Below are positions 49,702 through 61,000 of a stretch of DNA of 64,000 bases, in pieces. This stretch comes from Diadema setosum. Lineage: Eukaryota > Echinodermata > Echinoidea > Diadematoida > Diadematidae. The position numbers and the translations under genes are program-made. Location of the stretch: NCBI GenBank assembly GCA_033980235.1, contig CM067059.1, positions 14,081,600 to 14,145,599 of the forward strand, written 5' to 3'. The notes beneath the pieces are model-generated. The model did no database searches. It worked only from the letters and a program-made list of their open reading frames with translations, and was not told where the DNA came from. Numbering within the stretch: position 1 is the first letter of the stretch; every line of letters starts with the position of its first letter.

Positions 49702-50787
49702 GTATGTGAGGTATCCTATATTTAGCCACTTCTTGCAGTGTAAAGGATTAAATATATAGAGTTTCTGAGCAAGTGCTATTTTAGTAATGCGTCACATTCA
49801 TTTACTTGGTTTTCTTACCACACTGTACCGTACTTAAAATACTTCTTGCACCACTTCGTATCAGCATTTAATCAACCCTAAACATTATTTCAAAAGACGT
49901 CTAATACAAGATGTTTTGAAATTCAAAGTAATATACCAAAGTGTAAATTTGTATCGGGAGATTGATATTTTTCTTTGTAGGCATTTATGTGCCTAATGAA
50001 AGTTTTTTTTTTTTCCTTTTGCCAAGAATTGAATGAAAAAAAAAAATCTTGATTGACAGTAATCAGTCCTGTATCACCTTGCTTCCATGAATTTGGGGGT
50101 ATTTCTTTGTAATTTCACAATTCATTTGTTTGAACTTGAAATGAACGTACATGTACCCATGCTTACTAGGTGACTTTGGTCTGTCTTCATTTAAATGCAT
50201 GGAGAGAATTTTGTATAATAAAGCTCATGTACTGTGTATAAATCTTTATTCAACAGTATAAGTCTTTTTTTTTTCTTGTTTCTCAACTGTCAATTTTCCA
50301 CTGAAAACTAACTGCAAGTGAAAATTAGAAAGTTCAAGACTTGGTCAAACCTATCAAAATAGCCTGCTTTGCAAATTTATAGTTTAATCTTTGTCATGTC
50401 ATTTCATACGAGGCTACATTGTAAACATAGAACTACAGCTAAATTTTGTTTGCAGCCGAGTTCTATGTGTTGCTGTGAGGATACCATATAACAGTGGCCT
50501 CATAGTCTGTTTGTCATGATTTTCCTTCATTCCGGCAGGCCAAGCCCTCAAATTGGAAACGCAAGCATGAGGAGTTTATACGTTCCATCCGAGACGCGCG
50601 GCAGACTCAGGCTTACGTGGCGCGAGGGGGAAATCTGGCAGACCTGCCGCCCCCGCCCCCTTCAGAGAACCCCGATTACAAGCAGTGCCCATACTGTGAG
50701 CGACGATTCAACCCGGACACTGCTGCCAGGCATATTCCAAAATGCAAGGATATCAAGAGTAGACCGAAACCTCCGCGCCGAAAGTGA
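48013..50787 (+). CDS. ZC2HC1C: ZC2HC1-family zinc finger protein, ZC2HC1C-like (2 coding exons)
   Basis: Two exons, 48013-49701 and 50539-50787, joined in phase 0 across GTATGT...cattccggcag, give 645 aa. Two C2HC fingers have identical spacing: C506-x2-C509-x11-H521-x3-C525 and C613-x2-C616-x11-H628-x3-C632. Between them lies the family hallmark KPSNWKRKHEEFI, a proline run, and DPDY-like NPDY before finger 2; KKRKVFDMTKQRTEGTE after finger 1 is also family-typical. Residues 1-500 are charged and largely helical (K/E/Q-rich segments near 125-190 and 305-390) with acidic and Ser-rich patches. The long N-terminus and the stop soon after finger 2 favour ZC2HC1C over ZC2HC1A/B. The molecular function of the family is poorly known. 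Start ATG: A at -3, G at +4. Confidence 0.88.
50539..50787 (+). CDS. ZC2HC1C: ZC2HC1C-like coding exon 2
   Basis: Residues 564-645, from acceptor ttccttcattccggcag to TGA at 50785-50787. It opens AKPSNWKRKHEEF, continues through LADLPPPPP and NPDYKQ, and carries zinc finger 2 (CPYCERRF to HIPKC), then a short basic tail. The longest ORF drawn here in another frame is not the real one. Confidence 0.9.
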   Translation, partial: AKPSNWKRKHEEFIRSIRDARQTQAYVARGGNLADLPPPPPSENPDYKQCPYCERRFNPDTAARHIPKCKDIKSRPKPPRRK

Positions 50788-51038
50788 GCCCAACAGAGTC
50801 TGCCATGAGTGCAGCTGCAGTGACACATACCGTTCCTCAGGAAACTTTGTTTGTAGTACCATAGCATGAACGTTTTATTTAGCTGTTCAGTGTGAATACA
50901 GATCTTTGCAACTTCTAAAAGGCAAACAAACACAAAGGGGAGTGTGTCCCCATTCTAAATCACAGATTCATTTTAAATTCTTGTTCAAACATGTGAGTCC
51001 TTTTTCTGAGGTTCATCTACATTCTGTTGGCCAAATGA

Positions 51039-51044
51039 AATAAA
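51039..51044 (+). terminator. Candidate poly(A) signal of the ZC2HC1C-like gene
   Basis: AATAAA 252 nt after the TGA stop, the first canonical hexamer downstream. Further AATAAA copies (for example near 52270, 54052 and 55919) could serve longer transcripts. Confidence 0.5.
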
Positions 51045-51924
51045 CAGAATCACAAAACCAGTGCTACCTCCTCTATAACTATTCTATATGAAATTCAGAA
51101 ATGTATAATTGCTGCTAGAAGTGCTCTATGTGTTGACTGCAGGTGAATACAAGACCATCTGAACATGGTGATCATCTGTAGATCGTCATCCAGCCAGGCT
51201 ACAAATGGGATTAACAATTGAAGAATGATTGCATAACATTAGGTTCCACTGAGTCGCTTTATCCGAGTCTACACTGTGGGACAGTTTTACACCAGGGAGG
51301 TGGACACCTCCCTGTTTACACTAAGCATCTTACAGATTATGTATCAGGTGTGAAATTCCGTCGCTGTAGTAGGTTCTATTTTAGGAAGGTTCTGAAGCAT
51401 TTTAATCCCTCTGTCAGGAACATTAGTTTACATTCATACATTTCTTCCCTACCAGTCAACATCTTTGTAATGATTACAAATGTCACTGGCTTTCATGCAG
51501 CATTCCAAAGTATCAGAGTTGGTTTTCTCAGTCCCCAGGTGACGAACACATCTGTGGACATCATTCCTTTGTGGTTAAACACGTCATAAGTCAACCAGTC
51601 GAACAGAGAAAACATGCTGAAGAGTATGATGCTGAAATGTTGCTCTCTATCATTTTACACATACATTTGTAGCTGTTTGTTTGTTTGCATAAATCTTTGT
51701 ATCAGCATCAGGAAGATGCTTGTAAAGATTCAAGGCAGTGAATTCTTTTTTTTTTTTAGTAATTAGAAGCAACTGAGTAATTATTTTTTTTTTTTTTTTT
51801 GGTACATTTTGTGTGATGTACATTGTAGTGCATACTTCACGTTAAAACATGCAAGTGTTGAGGCTGAATATTGTATTTTCAAACAAGAGGTTGAGGGGAT
51901 GTGCTGTAAAAGGGTACTCTATAT

Positions 51925-52165
51925 ACGGGCGGATCCAGGAATTCCATAATGGGGGTGGGGCAGTTTATATTTCTGGTGCCACTTCCAGGTTTAATCAGCT
52001 GACAAGGAAAACAAAAAAAGGTCATCGTGCGATTTCATGCATAATTTTATTTTTAAAAACACAACACAAAGTTAAAGGGGGGCGTGTGCCCAATGTTCTT
52101 TTTTTTCTATTTATTTCTTTAAAAAAAAAAACAACAATTAAAGGGGGGCACGCGCCTGATGAATC
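51925..52165 (+). repeat. Dispersed repeat related to the 41.8-kb element
   Basis: Begins ACGGGCGGATCCAGGAATTC, contains CCACTTCCAGGTTTAATCAG and two AAAGGGGGGC blocks (about 52074 and 52140). The shared CTTCCAGGTTT...CTGACAAG segment followed by an A-rich run suggests a common family with the element at 41.8-42.2 kb. Confidence 0.45.
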
Positions 52166-55100
52166 ATATGCGCATACATTGTACATGTGTGGCATTGCAT
52201 GTTATGTCATGTGCAGATCTAACAATGTACACAGATATTGCATAGCGTGCACCATGGTTTAGTACCTAGAGAAAATAAAATACTTATAAAAAGTGTATGA
52301 CATAAGCTAGTTGATATGATGTCAAAAGATAGATAAATCTACTTCCATTAGTTTCATCATGGAACTACAATGATGTTGTACTGTAGCTCCATGGTTTCAT
52401 GCAGACTGTGTAAAAACTGATATGTTACATCAGTAGTTACAGTAATAGAATTATTGCAGTTATAATTACTGGTCATGATAGTTCTAATTGCCAAAATATC
52501 ACCCATTCATCGCTAGTTGATTTCTTGCTATTGCTATGGTTGCACAACTACTGTGTGTACCACAGCAAATCCTCCATATAGTTGTAAGCAGCCCCTGATG
52601 TGTGTATGAAGATTCTAGTCGATGCTAGTGCCAATTCAATTGTCATCCAGAACTAGTGCTGTATTAATCTATTTATCATGTGCCTTACAATGCGTGTCTG
52701 GTGGTCCATTGTGAAGATCACCTTCATGCAAAAGAGTTAACCCATCTGCATTCAGAGCCACCTGTTTAACGTCCCGCCGAGTGTCTTGTAAGAAAAGGAG
52801 CGGATCTCTTTGTTCAGTTAAGGTTTGCATTGATTTGCAGCCCTCTCATTATCTCATCGGCCATTGTGCCCCCTTGAAGAATGGGTCATGACCCTGAGGA
52901 AGGCAGGACCTGTTGAGCACACACATTGATCCCATCAGTCACTGAAGAGGTGTGATGACCTCAGATGACAGCCATAGCCACTTGGATGATACTCATTACC
53001 TGACTGTTGGGCTTTTCCATTAAGCCGAATTATCCTTGATCAATGAGGTAGCCTGCTTTCTAGTGTTTTCGCTGTTGCCAGGCGATATCTTTGTATAATG
53101 TACCATCCATCGTTCAACTCCCAATGGCATCGAGCGTCGTTGCAAGCGACATCGTGGCAGATGGTTTGCGTGGAAAGAGTGAATCCATGCAGGATGTTTC
53201 CACGGTGATATTTCAAGCGTATCTTTGTGAGAGCGATTCACCACAAAATCCACCTGCTCTTAAGTCCTTGACAGTATGAAAAGTTATTTTAAAAAAAGTT
53301 ATTTTGGTACTATCAGCTTTGAAAGTGTCAGATGTTAAAAAACGTGGATATTCAAGAGTTTCTCGGTTATTATTCTTCTGTCTTCATCTAACCTGTAATG
53401 TAAAGGCATCATAGTATATGCACAGAGCACTTTGTTTACCAACAGACCTGTTGTAGCATGTGAATCTTAAAGAGTTTCTTTGAGTGCAGACTTGCAAGAT
53501 TGTTGAGCAAAAGAAGACAAGCCAATCAAAAGTAGGTTCTACATTAGTGCTGTATTATGTATCATCCTTGTCCAGTAGGCCCTTAGTGTGGCAGTGTGCA
53601 AAATATCTTGAGTAATATCTATTTTGATAGTGACAACAGATTTGTACCATTACGCATACAGAACAAATCTTGTATCCTTAGCCACAGAGCAGACAGCCAA
53701 CCTGCTTATCGATAATGATACATTGGTGATATCAAATTAATCACAGAGAAAATGATCTTTTGTATTCAAATCTTTATCGGTTTTGTATTGTTTACATGTA
53801 CATGTATAAGGGAGTACATGTATGGGGTTGGCAAAGAAATACAGTGGAGATTGGGAAATTTGAATGCATTCTATGAAAGCAAAGGTCTTGCTGCCACTGT
53901 TAATGTGTGCTTTCAACATAGAAGTTTCATAGTCTTTGAATGAAGTTTAAATTCTGTGCATGTTTTGTACATTAGCAGTCACACATACCTATGTAAGTGG
54001 TTTTTATCTATGGATTCTTCCTGCTTTTCAGATTTGTCTTACCAGTAGACATCAATAAAACAAATTCAAGAACTGAAAAAACGAAACTTCTGTTAAGTAA
54101 GTTATTTCAAATGCAGCAGTTTGACAAAGGCTGCATATTGGTTTAGAAAATGTTATGTTTTGTGCTCTTTTTTTTTTCTTCTTTTTTTACAGGTGTACAA
54201 AAACAAGCAAAATAATGTACTACGCAAGTGGTGTAATAGTCTCAGAAGTGAGAACACTATCTATACAGGTGCAAATGAGATGCCATACATTGTAGTATTT
54301 GATTTATTAAAAAAAATTTATAACTTTTCACATCAGTCATTCAATATTTGTGGAATGCTTGCTGTTTTGATTCTGTAATTTCACTGAAATTCCATTCTGA
54401 TGTTTATACATGTATTTGCAGCTAATTCAGTTGTGTAAACAGTACAATGTAAATAAGCAAAAACTTAACTGCACATTTTCTTTTCACTAGTTTCTTGAGC
54501 ATTCTTCAAGAAATGTGTAAGACAATTTCTCTTGCAGATAGGTAAACCAAACTGGCCGAGACTGTACTGTATGTACATGTAGCTGTTTAGTTCTTGACTG
54601 TATGTGAAAAACCATGTTTGACAGAGGAGCAGGATAGAAATATACAGTGTAAATCATTTTAAATGCAGTTTCTATGGTAGCACATATTGTGATGTTTTGT
54701 AGCAGGCAGATTTATGAACCAGCGCTGCTAGAGCAAACATGTAATTAAATATTTTTATACACATATTTTGTCAACACGATGTGACTTAGTGATATATAAA
54801 TATTTTTTTTTATGGTAGACTAGTAATGTTTCACATAGTATATCTATTCATTATGTCTTATCAATGTAACGTATACAGTGAACCACTGTGATGCAGTTTT
54901 GTGCCATAATGTATTGCTGTGAGGTTTTGCCAAGTTCATACAGTGTAGAAAGTCACTTTTATTAGTGTACGTGTACTGTATATATGAAGTCACTCTTAGA
55001 TGCAGTGAGGTTTGTTTGTTTTAGTGTGAAACCACCCTGTCATTGCATCAAGCTGTATTTAGCGTAAAATCATTGAAAGCCATGTAATCCATTGTGGGAC

Positions 55101-55332
55101 TAAAAGTGAAGTCGTGTTTGCCCTACACATTGATGTTTACATCATATCTGATCCCAAAAGGTGTAAACATCACATTTAGTCAGAGCAATTCAGAACTCTT
55201 CTCCTTCTCTGAGTGTGGGACACCTGTGTCCATGGGAAAATTGTGAAGCTTTTAGATCAAATCGGTCGCAATCAGCATAGCAATGATATTATATCCCAGT
55301 GTTTGCTGTACCATAGAAAGATGATGTCACTA

Positions 55333-55517
55333 CAGTGTACTTCCGTTATAACGAACATGGTTATAACGAAATTCCGGTTACAACGAAGAAGAAATTCAGG
55401 CCACAAGAATATCTGCGCCATGTTTATTATTGTTTATTTGTTCGGTTATAACAAAATTTTGATATAACGAAAGAAAACTGCTGGTCGTGAGTACTTCATT
55501 ATAATGGGAGTCCACTG
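55333..55517. mobile_element. Pogo-like MITE, copy 1
   Basis: CAGTGTACTTCCGTTATAAC at the left and ...GGGAGTCCACTG at the right, flanked by TA on both sides (55331-55332 and 55518-55519), the usual Tc1/mariner-pogo duplication. The interior has repeated GTTATAACGAA words. 185 bp, no coding content. Confidence 0.75.
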
Positions 55518-56118
55518 TATATGAAAATCAAATTGGAATTTGTAAGATTTTCCTGTATTCTCCAGCCTTGATTCCATTGATCTTCGCATTCTTCAGATAT
55601 GATTATGCAGATTTCCTCATCATTAAATTATACTTGTGATAACTTACAGTTTGATTTGAATTGTATATTATGTAACAGGTGCTGTCAAAATTCCTTAACT
55701 AGGCATCGAATTGTTCTCTTGTGATCCTACCAAGAAATTAACATAAGAATGTCTTCATTCTCCATTCATGTGATATGTGATACTGTACAATGATATGACA
55801 CCGTGTTTGTGCTATTATATTTGATTCTGCTGAAATATTCCCAGCTTAATAGTGATTTTGAGTATGAAGAAAAGAAAGCATTTCTTGCCAGTGTATTATG
55901 TGTAACAATGTGTGCAGAAATAAAGATTTAAGCCTTAAAAACAAAGAATGGGATGAATTGCACTCCTTTTGTGTGTATGTGTGTGTGCTGCCTGTGACAA
56001 AGATGCAAAATGTTTTGTGTCACTTATGTGAACGTGCATGTGCATATGTGTGTATCTGTGGTGGCAGAGTGGATTATGTATGTATGTATGTTTGTATGTA
56101 TATATGTATGTATGTGTA

Positions 56119-56302
56119 CAGTGGACTCCCGTTATAGCAAAGTCCTTGAGACGGGCAGATTTTTTCGTTATATCAAAATTTTGTCATAACAGAACAAATA
56201 AACAATAAAAAACATAGAGCTGAAAATTTTGCGACCTGGACTTTTATTTCGTTGTAACCGGAATTTTGTTATAACCGTGTTCGTTATAACGAGAGTGCAC
56301 TG
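56119..56302. mobile_element. Pogo-like MITE, copy 2
   Basis: CAGTGGACTCCCGTTATAGC at the left and CGTTATAACGAGAGTGCACTG at the right, flanked by TA (56117-56118 and 56303-56304). 184 bp, the same family as the copy 0.8 kb to the left, and in inverse orientation to judge by which end carries GGACTCCC. Confidence 0.8.
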
Positions 56303-57056
56303 TACCCTGAACATGGAAAATTTTGCAGGGTAGCTATTTTTGTGCATTTTGCACTCTTTGATACTAGCGAAAAAAAAAAAAAAAAAATCATGCCATCACT
56401 TTGTTAACTTAGTTTTACAAGTGTGAATGTATTATACTTTAAGTGGTAAAGTTTTGACAGTAATATGTAACAAAATTAAAATATTATCTCATCTTAATAG
56501 ACTTAGCAAGTAGGTGTGATACATTTCCACATGCAGAGGTGTATGAAGAGTGAGAGAGTGAGAGAGAAACAGACAAAAGGAGAGAAAGAAAAGAAAGGCC
56601 GACATACTGCACTATGTCTTTCGTTGCGTTTTTAATTTTCTTCCTGTTATTCCTTTTTTTTTCCCTTCTTCATCAGGACAATCAGTCACAGGGGGTGTCA
56701 GAGCCAAAAAGGGGAATAAGATAGAGAATGGCATATTTGTCATACTTTTTCATTATACTTTGGGGAACCCTTCTGCATGCATACTACGAATATCACGGTG
56801 ACATTTTATAACTCGCAATACTCGGTCATTCATATTCCTGCAGTTACGCAATACAGAACAAAGGGTGCTGATAGCGCGCAATTCACCCGCGTCTCACTTG
56901 TGTTGATGCGCGCATTGCAATTTGGAAATGATTGGTCAATACACTGCAGAAAATTATACGCTCTGTTACGTCTACTGCTATTTGAACCTTCGAAATAATT
57001 TGCCATTTTGGAGCATTATTTGCCGACCACGTTCGCATTACTTTTTGAAGGGCGGG

Positions 57057-57122
57057 ATGCATAAACCTGAAATGAATCACGCTATATCTACTGGATGTGG
57101 AGACCGCGTTGGAGATGGAAGT
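57057..57122 (+). CDS. Coiled-coil gene, candidate first coding exon
   Basis: ATG at 57057 opens 22 codons (MHKPEMNH... ending GDGS) to a strong donor, GGAAGT|GTAAGTTTC, in phase 0, matching the next exon. The frame is open farther upstream with another ATG at 56928, so the start could be earlier. The preceding 200 bp is CpG-richer (gcgcgcaattcacccgcg), compatible with a promoter. Confidence 0.5.
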
Positions 57123-57969
57123 GTAAGTTTCTCATCTATTTCTGCCATTTCGTCTACCGTGTCGATAAATAATTCGACTCATCCTTCATGGATGAGTCGA
57201 ATCTATTGTGGAATAATCCAGGTCGACGAGACAATTGAGATAACAAGAAACAGATTATGGATAACTGTACAGAGCGACAATGGGTGTAGTTACATTTTAG
57301 ATTGTTAACAGAAATCTTTATTTGGTACAGTAAATAAATAATGCTTATGTGCTTCTGATACGGTTTAAAGGCATGCCGGGCGTAAATAGGATTAGATTTG
57401 CTTTGGGATATGAATAAAAGCGACGCCAAATCCCGGCTGGTTATCATATCGAATCTAAAAGAATTATAGTTTTCCCGCCATGAATGTGCAGTCTCACCTG
57501 AGCAGTTCAAGGAGCTCTTAATGACCCACCTGAAAATCATATCCTGTGATTAAGCCCACACCCCTTCTCTCATCGTGCACACAAGTTGTATTCATCTTCG
57601 TGATAGGCTGCATTTTATAGCCCTTTGAAGATTATAGAAGAAGAAGAAGAAGAAGAAGAAGAATGAAACGTCACCCTATTGTTTTCCCGGGCCAAGAGGA
57701 ATCTTGCTTGAAGACTTCTAAAATGGTATTGGTGATGATTCCACAAGGAATGAATATAATTCTAGTTATAATTTAGTGACTTTTCATCGAGATCGAGGGG
57801 CACAACAGGGAAGGTGCATCCCGGAAGTGCATCAAGGTAGAATTCATTTTGAAGCTTAGCCGAGCATCAAGCCTCTTCCGTGGAGCTCGTATTTTTGTCC
57901 TGTGGTTTGTTTGATTGCTTGTTTTGTTGTTTGTTGTTGTTGTTGTTGTTACTACTGTTTTTTTTTTAA

Positions 57970-58002
<33 letters not shown>

Positions 58003-61000
58003 GCGTGTGCGTGTACGTGTGTACGGAAACCTTCAAAATGAAACCATCATTCGTAATAATCCTTGATAACCCTCCCCACCCTGTCATTTTTTTTTTTTCC
58101 AGAATAAAGGTGATACGTCAACAACAAACGCAACCGCGGGTTGGTTTTGGATTTCCGAACCGCCGTCGAGCAGGAGAAAGATGCGAACAAGCCAGAGCGC
58201 GTCGTCTCTCCAGCTCTTCACCATCAAGACCGCCCACGGAGCCGGCATCACCGGGCAAGGAAAGGCCGCTGATGACAACGCTGATGACGACGACGGCAGC
58301 GGCATTCGGGAGGACAATGAACCGATGAACGACGTGGTCAAACAAGCCTCCATCGTGCCGCGTCGATCCGTGAGCCTTGTCAACATCGGAGGGTTGAAAG
58401 AAGGCATGGCAAAATCGGAGTCATCGACAAAAATTAGTAGAAGCGATCTAAAGCAGAAGACAGCGGACGACGATCAAGTTGTCGACATTGTGTTTGAGCG
58501 AGACGGTGCCGTCGAAAACATCGGTCACCTAGATCCCGAAGTTGATCGCGAATGTTTGAAAATGAAGAATCCATTGGAGGCCGAGAAACAGGGAGACGAC
58601 GATAGGTCTTTCCCCAACACAAGAGAGGCGGATCAAAGTTCAACTACGAAAAGCAGTTTAGCTGGAGGAGCTGATGATCAATTTGATGCCATAACCATTC
58701 TGGTATGTTTATACGATAAATGACATGTGTGTTGTATTTTGAGAGCTTCAATAATCGTTAAAAAAAAAAAGAAACCGAGGCCCGTTGCATAAAAAAGTTA
58801 CGTCTGATATTAAGCATAAAAATTAAACGTAACTTTTTTTTTCAGCCAATCAAAATCAAGGAAATATTCAGGACTTAAGTTTGATTTGTGTTTGATATCA
58901 TCAATAATCAAACGTAACTTTTCTGGGCAACAGGCTCTATAATGCACACAAAGATGTCGTCGTGGCTGTATTGTTTGCTTTGGTAATTTCTCTGGCCGGA
59001 CATGACTCATATTTGATTTCCTCTTTACATTTTGAATTTCAGGAGGACAAGCTCCAAAAATCACAGAGAACTATCAAAGCCTTGAATAAAACCAACAAAA
59101 GTTATAAGGTAAGATTTCTCTTATCACTGTCTCATTAAAAACTCCAAAACTTTATCATCGCTGAAACCAACCAAAATGAGAGTTTTCTTTTTCTTTACTC
59201 TGTCATTATCTAATTTCATTTCATTACATTCATTTTCATTTTCAACAAAGAATATACGCGTGTTCAAAACTTCACGCAAATAAGCAATACACATCTCTAT
59301 ATTATATCGAATTATAATATACATTAAACACACAATCATTGTGAAGCCGAGACGCATGACTATTATGTATTGAATGATGTCGAAAATGTCGAAAATGAAG
59401 GAGAAGCTCGAAAGCAGAACTTGTAATACACATTCCTCTCTTAAAAAGGTACAGAAAATGTTGCCATAAACGGACAGACCAACATACAGTTAGTATAAGT
59501 GACAACAACACATCAGACATAAAACTGAAAACCATAGTACAAAATGAAATCCTAAACAAGGTTGCCTTGTTGCAGCAAGGAATGGAGGGGGGTTGAGAAA
59601 GAGTTATGAGTTGAGTTTGAAACCGATCATTTTGGACTCGGGGAAGGAAACTACAGATGGGAACAAATCTTCGCGCAAAACTCAAAATTCGGAGGGAGGA
59701 AGAATACGCTCACTGGGACGCGGGCATCAAAATTGCGTTGGACGAATTGTGTTATTGAATCGAAGTAATAATGTAAATGATGTATGTAATGATGAAAATT
59801 ATCTTCGATGATCTATTTTGTAGACAACATCATAGGAATTTTGAGAGTGTTGAATGAAACGTTGGCTGATACTATAAACTCATTGCTTGACGCATGGCTT
59901 CACCATCGCATGCCTCAGTGTTTCTCACTAAACACAGTTATTATGAGTTAAACAGTGTATGATTTTTGTTTCTTTTAAAAATTATCTTCGGTGATCTATT
60001 TTGTAGACAACATCATAGGAATTTTAAGAGTGTGGAATGAAACGCTAGCTGAGAACTACAAATGTCACATTCTCTTCATTTTTTTTTTTTTTTTTTTGTA
60101 TTCAAAACGTAATGGTCTGTCTGTTTGCTCCGCAGGATGAACTGACAAGACTGACTGAAACATTAGCCGACGAATCGAGCTCGAGGCAGCTTCTACGAGA
60201 GGAGTGAGTAGACTGGACGCCGAATGTGTGACACAATAATAGTTGTCATGTCGTTCCCAATATCTTCGAGTATTTTTGCATTGTGTTGATTGTACAAGCA
60301 GGGAGGTCTCTCCCACCCCTTGGTACAAGTGTATACATACGGAATTGTTTTAAAAAGTTGGGATTTGTGTGTTAGTTTTTGGTAGCTAAACTACAAAAGT
60401 CGGATAACATCAAACCTGTCTACAGCGGCCACCCAAGGGAGACGCAAAGAGAGGCCGGTATAGACAGGGGTGGCCGCTGTAGACAGCTTGTCTGACATTT
60501 CCTGTGTATTGCATACTATGTTCATGTATCATCGTCATCTATAAGTACTTACCTGTAAAAACTTCAAATTTTTTGACAGACTGGACGCATCAAGAAAGCT
60601 CTGTTGCGAGTTGTATGAGCACCTGCTAACTGAGAGGTCTGCGAAGCGCAGATCTCACGATGTTGACGAGGTCGAGCGCCATCTATTGCCAGAAAATTTC
60701 CAATATTCGCTGTCGGATGCTGCTGTCCAGACGGATGAATATGCCGCGCCAAATTCACAACTAAATTCGACGAAATCAAAGCTGTGTGCGTCAACTGTAA
60801 GTTCCTTATACCATCTTCCAGATGAAGTGAATTGAAATTTTATTAGATATAAGTCTAAATCGTAGAATAAACGACAGTTAACGTTGCAGTGCAATTTTTG
60901 TCAAGTAGAGTGTCTAGTCCATGAATGAATGAATGATGCACGTAGGCCTACCCCATCGCACGGTCCCTTGTATCGGAAAATTTGTTATGTAGTGTCGATA

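Larger units (their letters stand above)
50788..55332. other. 3' flank of the ZC2HC1C-like gene
   Basis: AT-rich, no gene recognised. It may include extended 3' UTR. Small hairpin at 52359-52395 (CATGGAACTACA...TGTAGCTCCATG). A (T)n run lies at 51783-51800. Confidence 0.4.
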
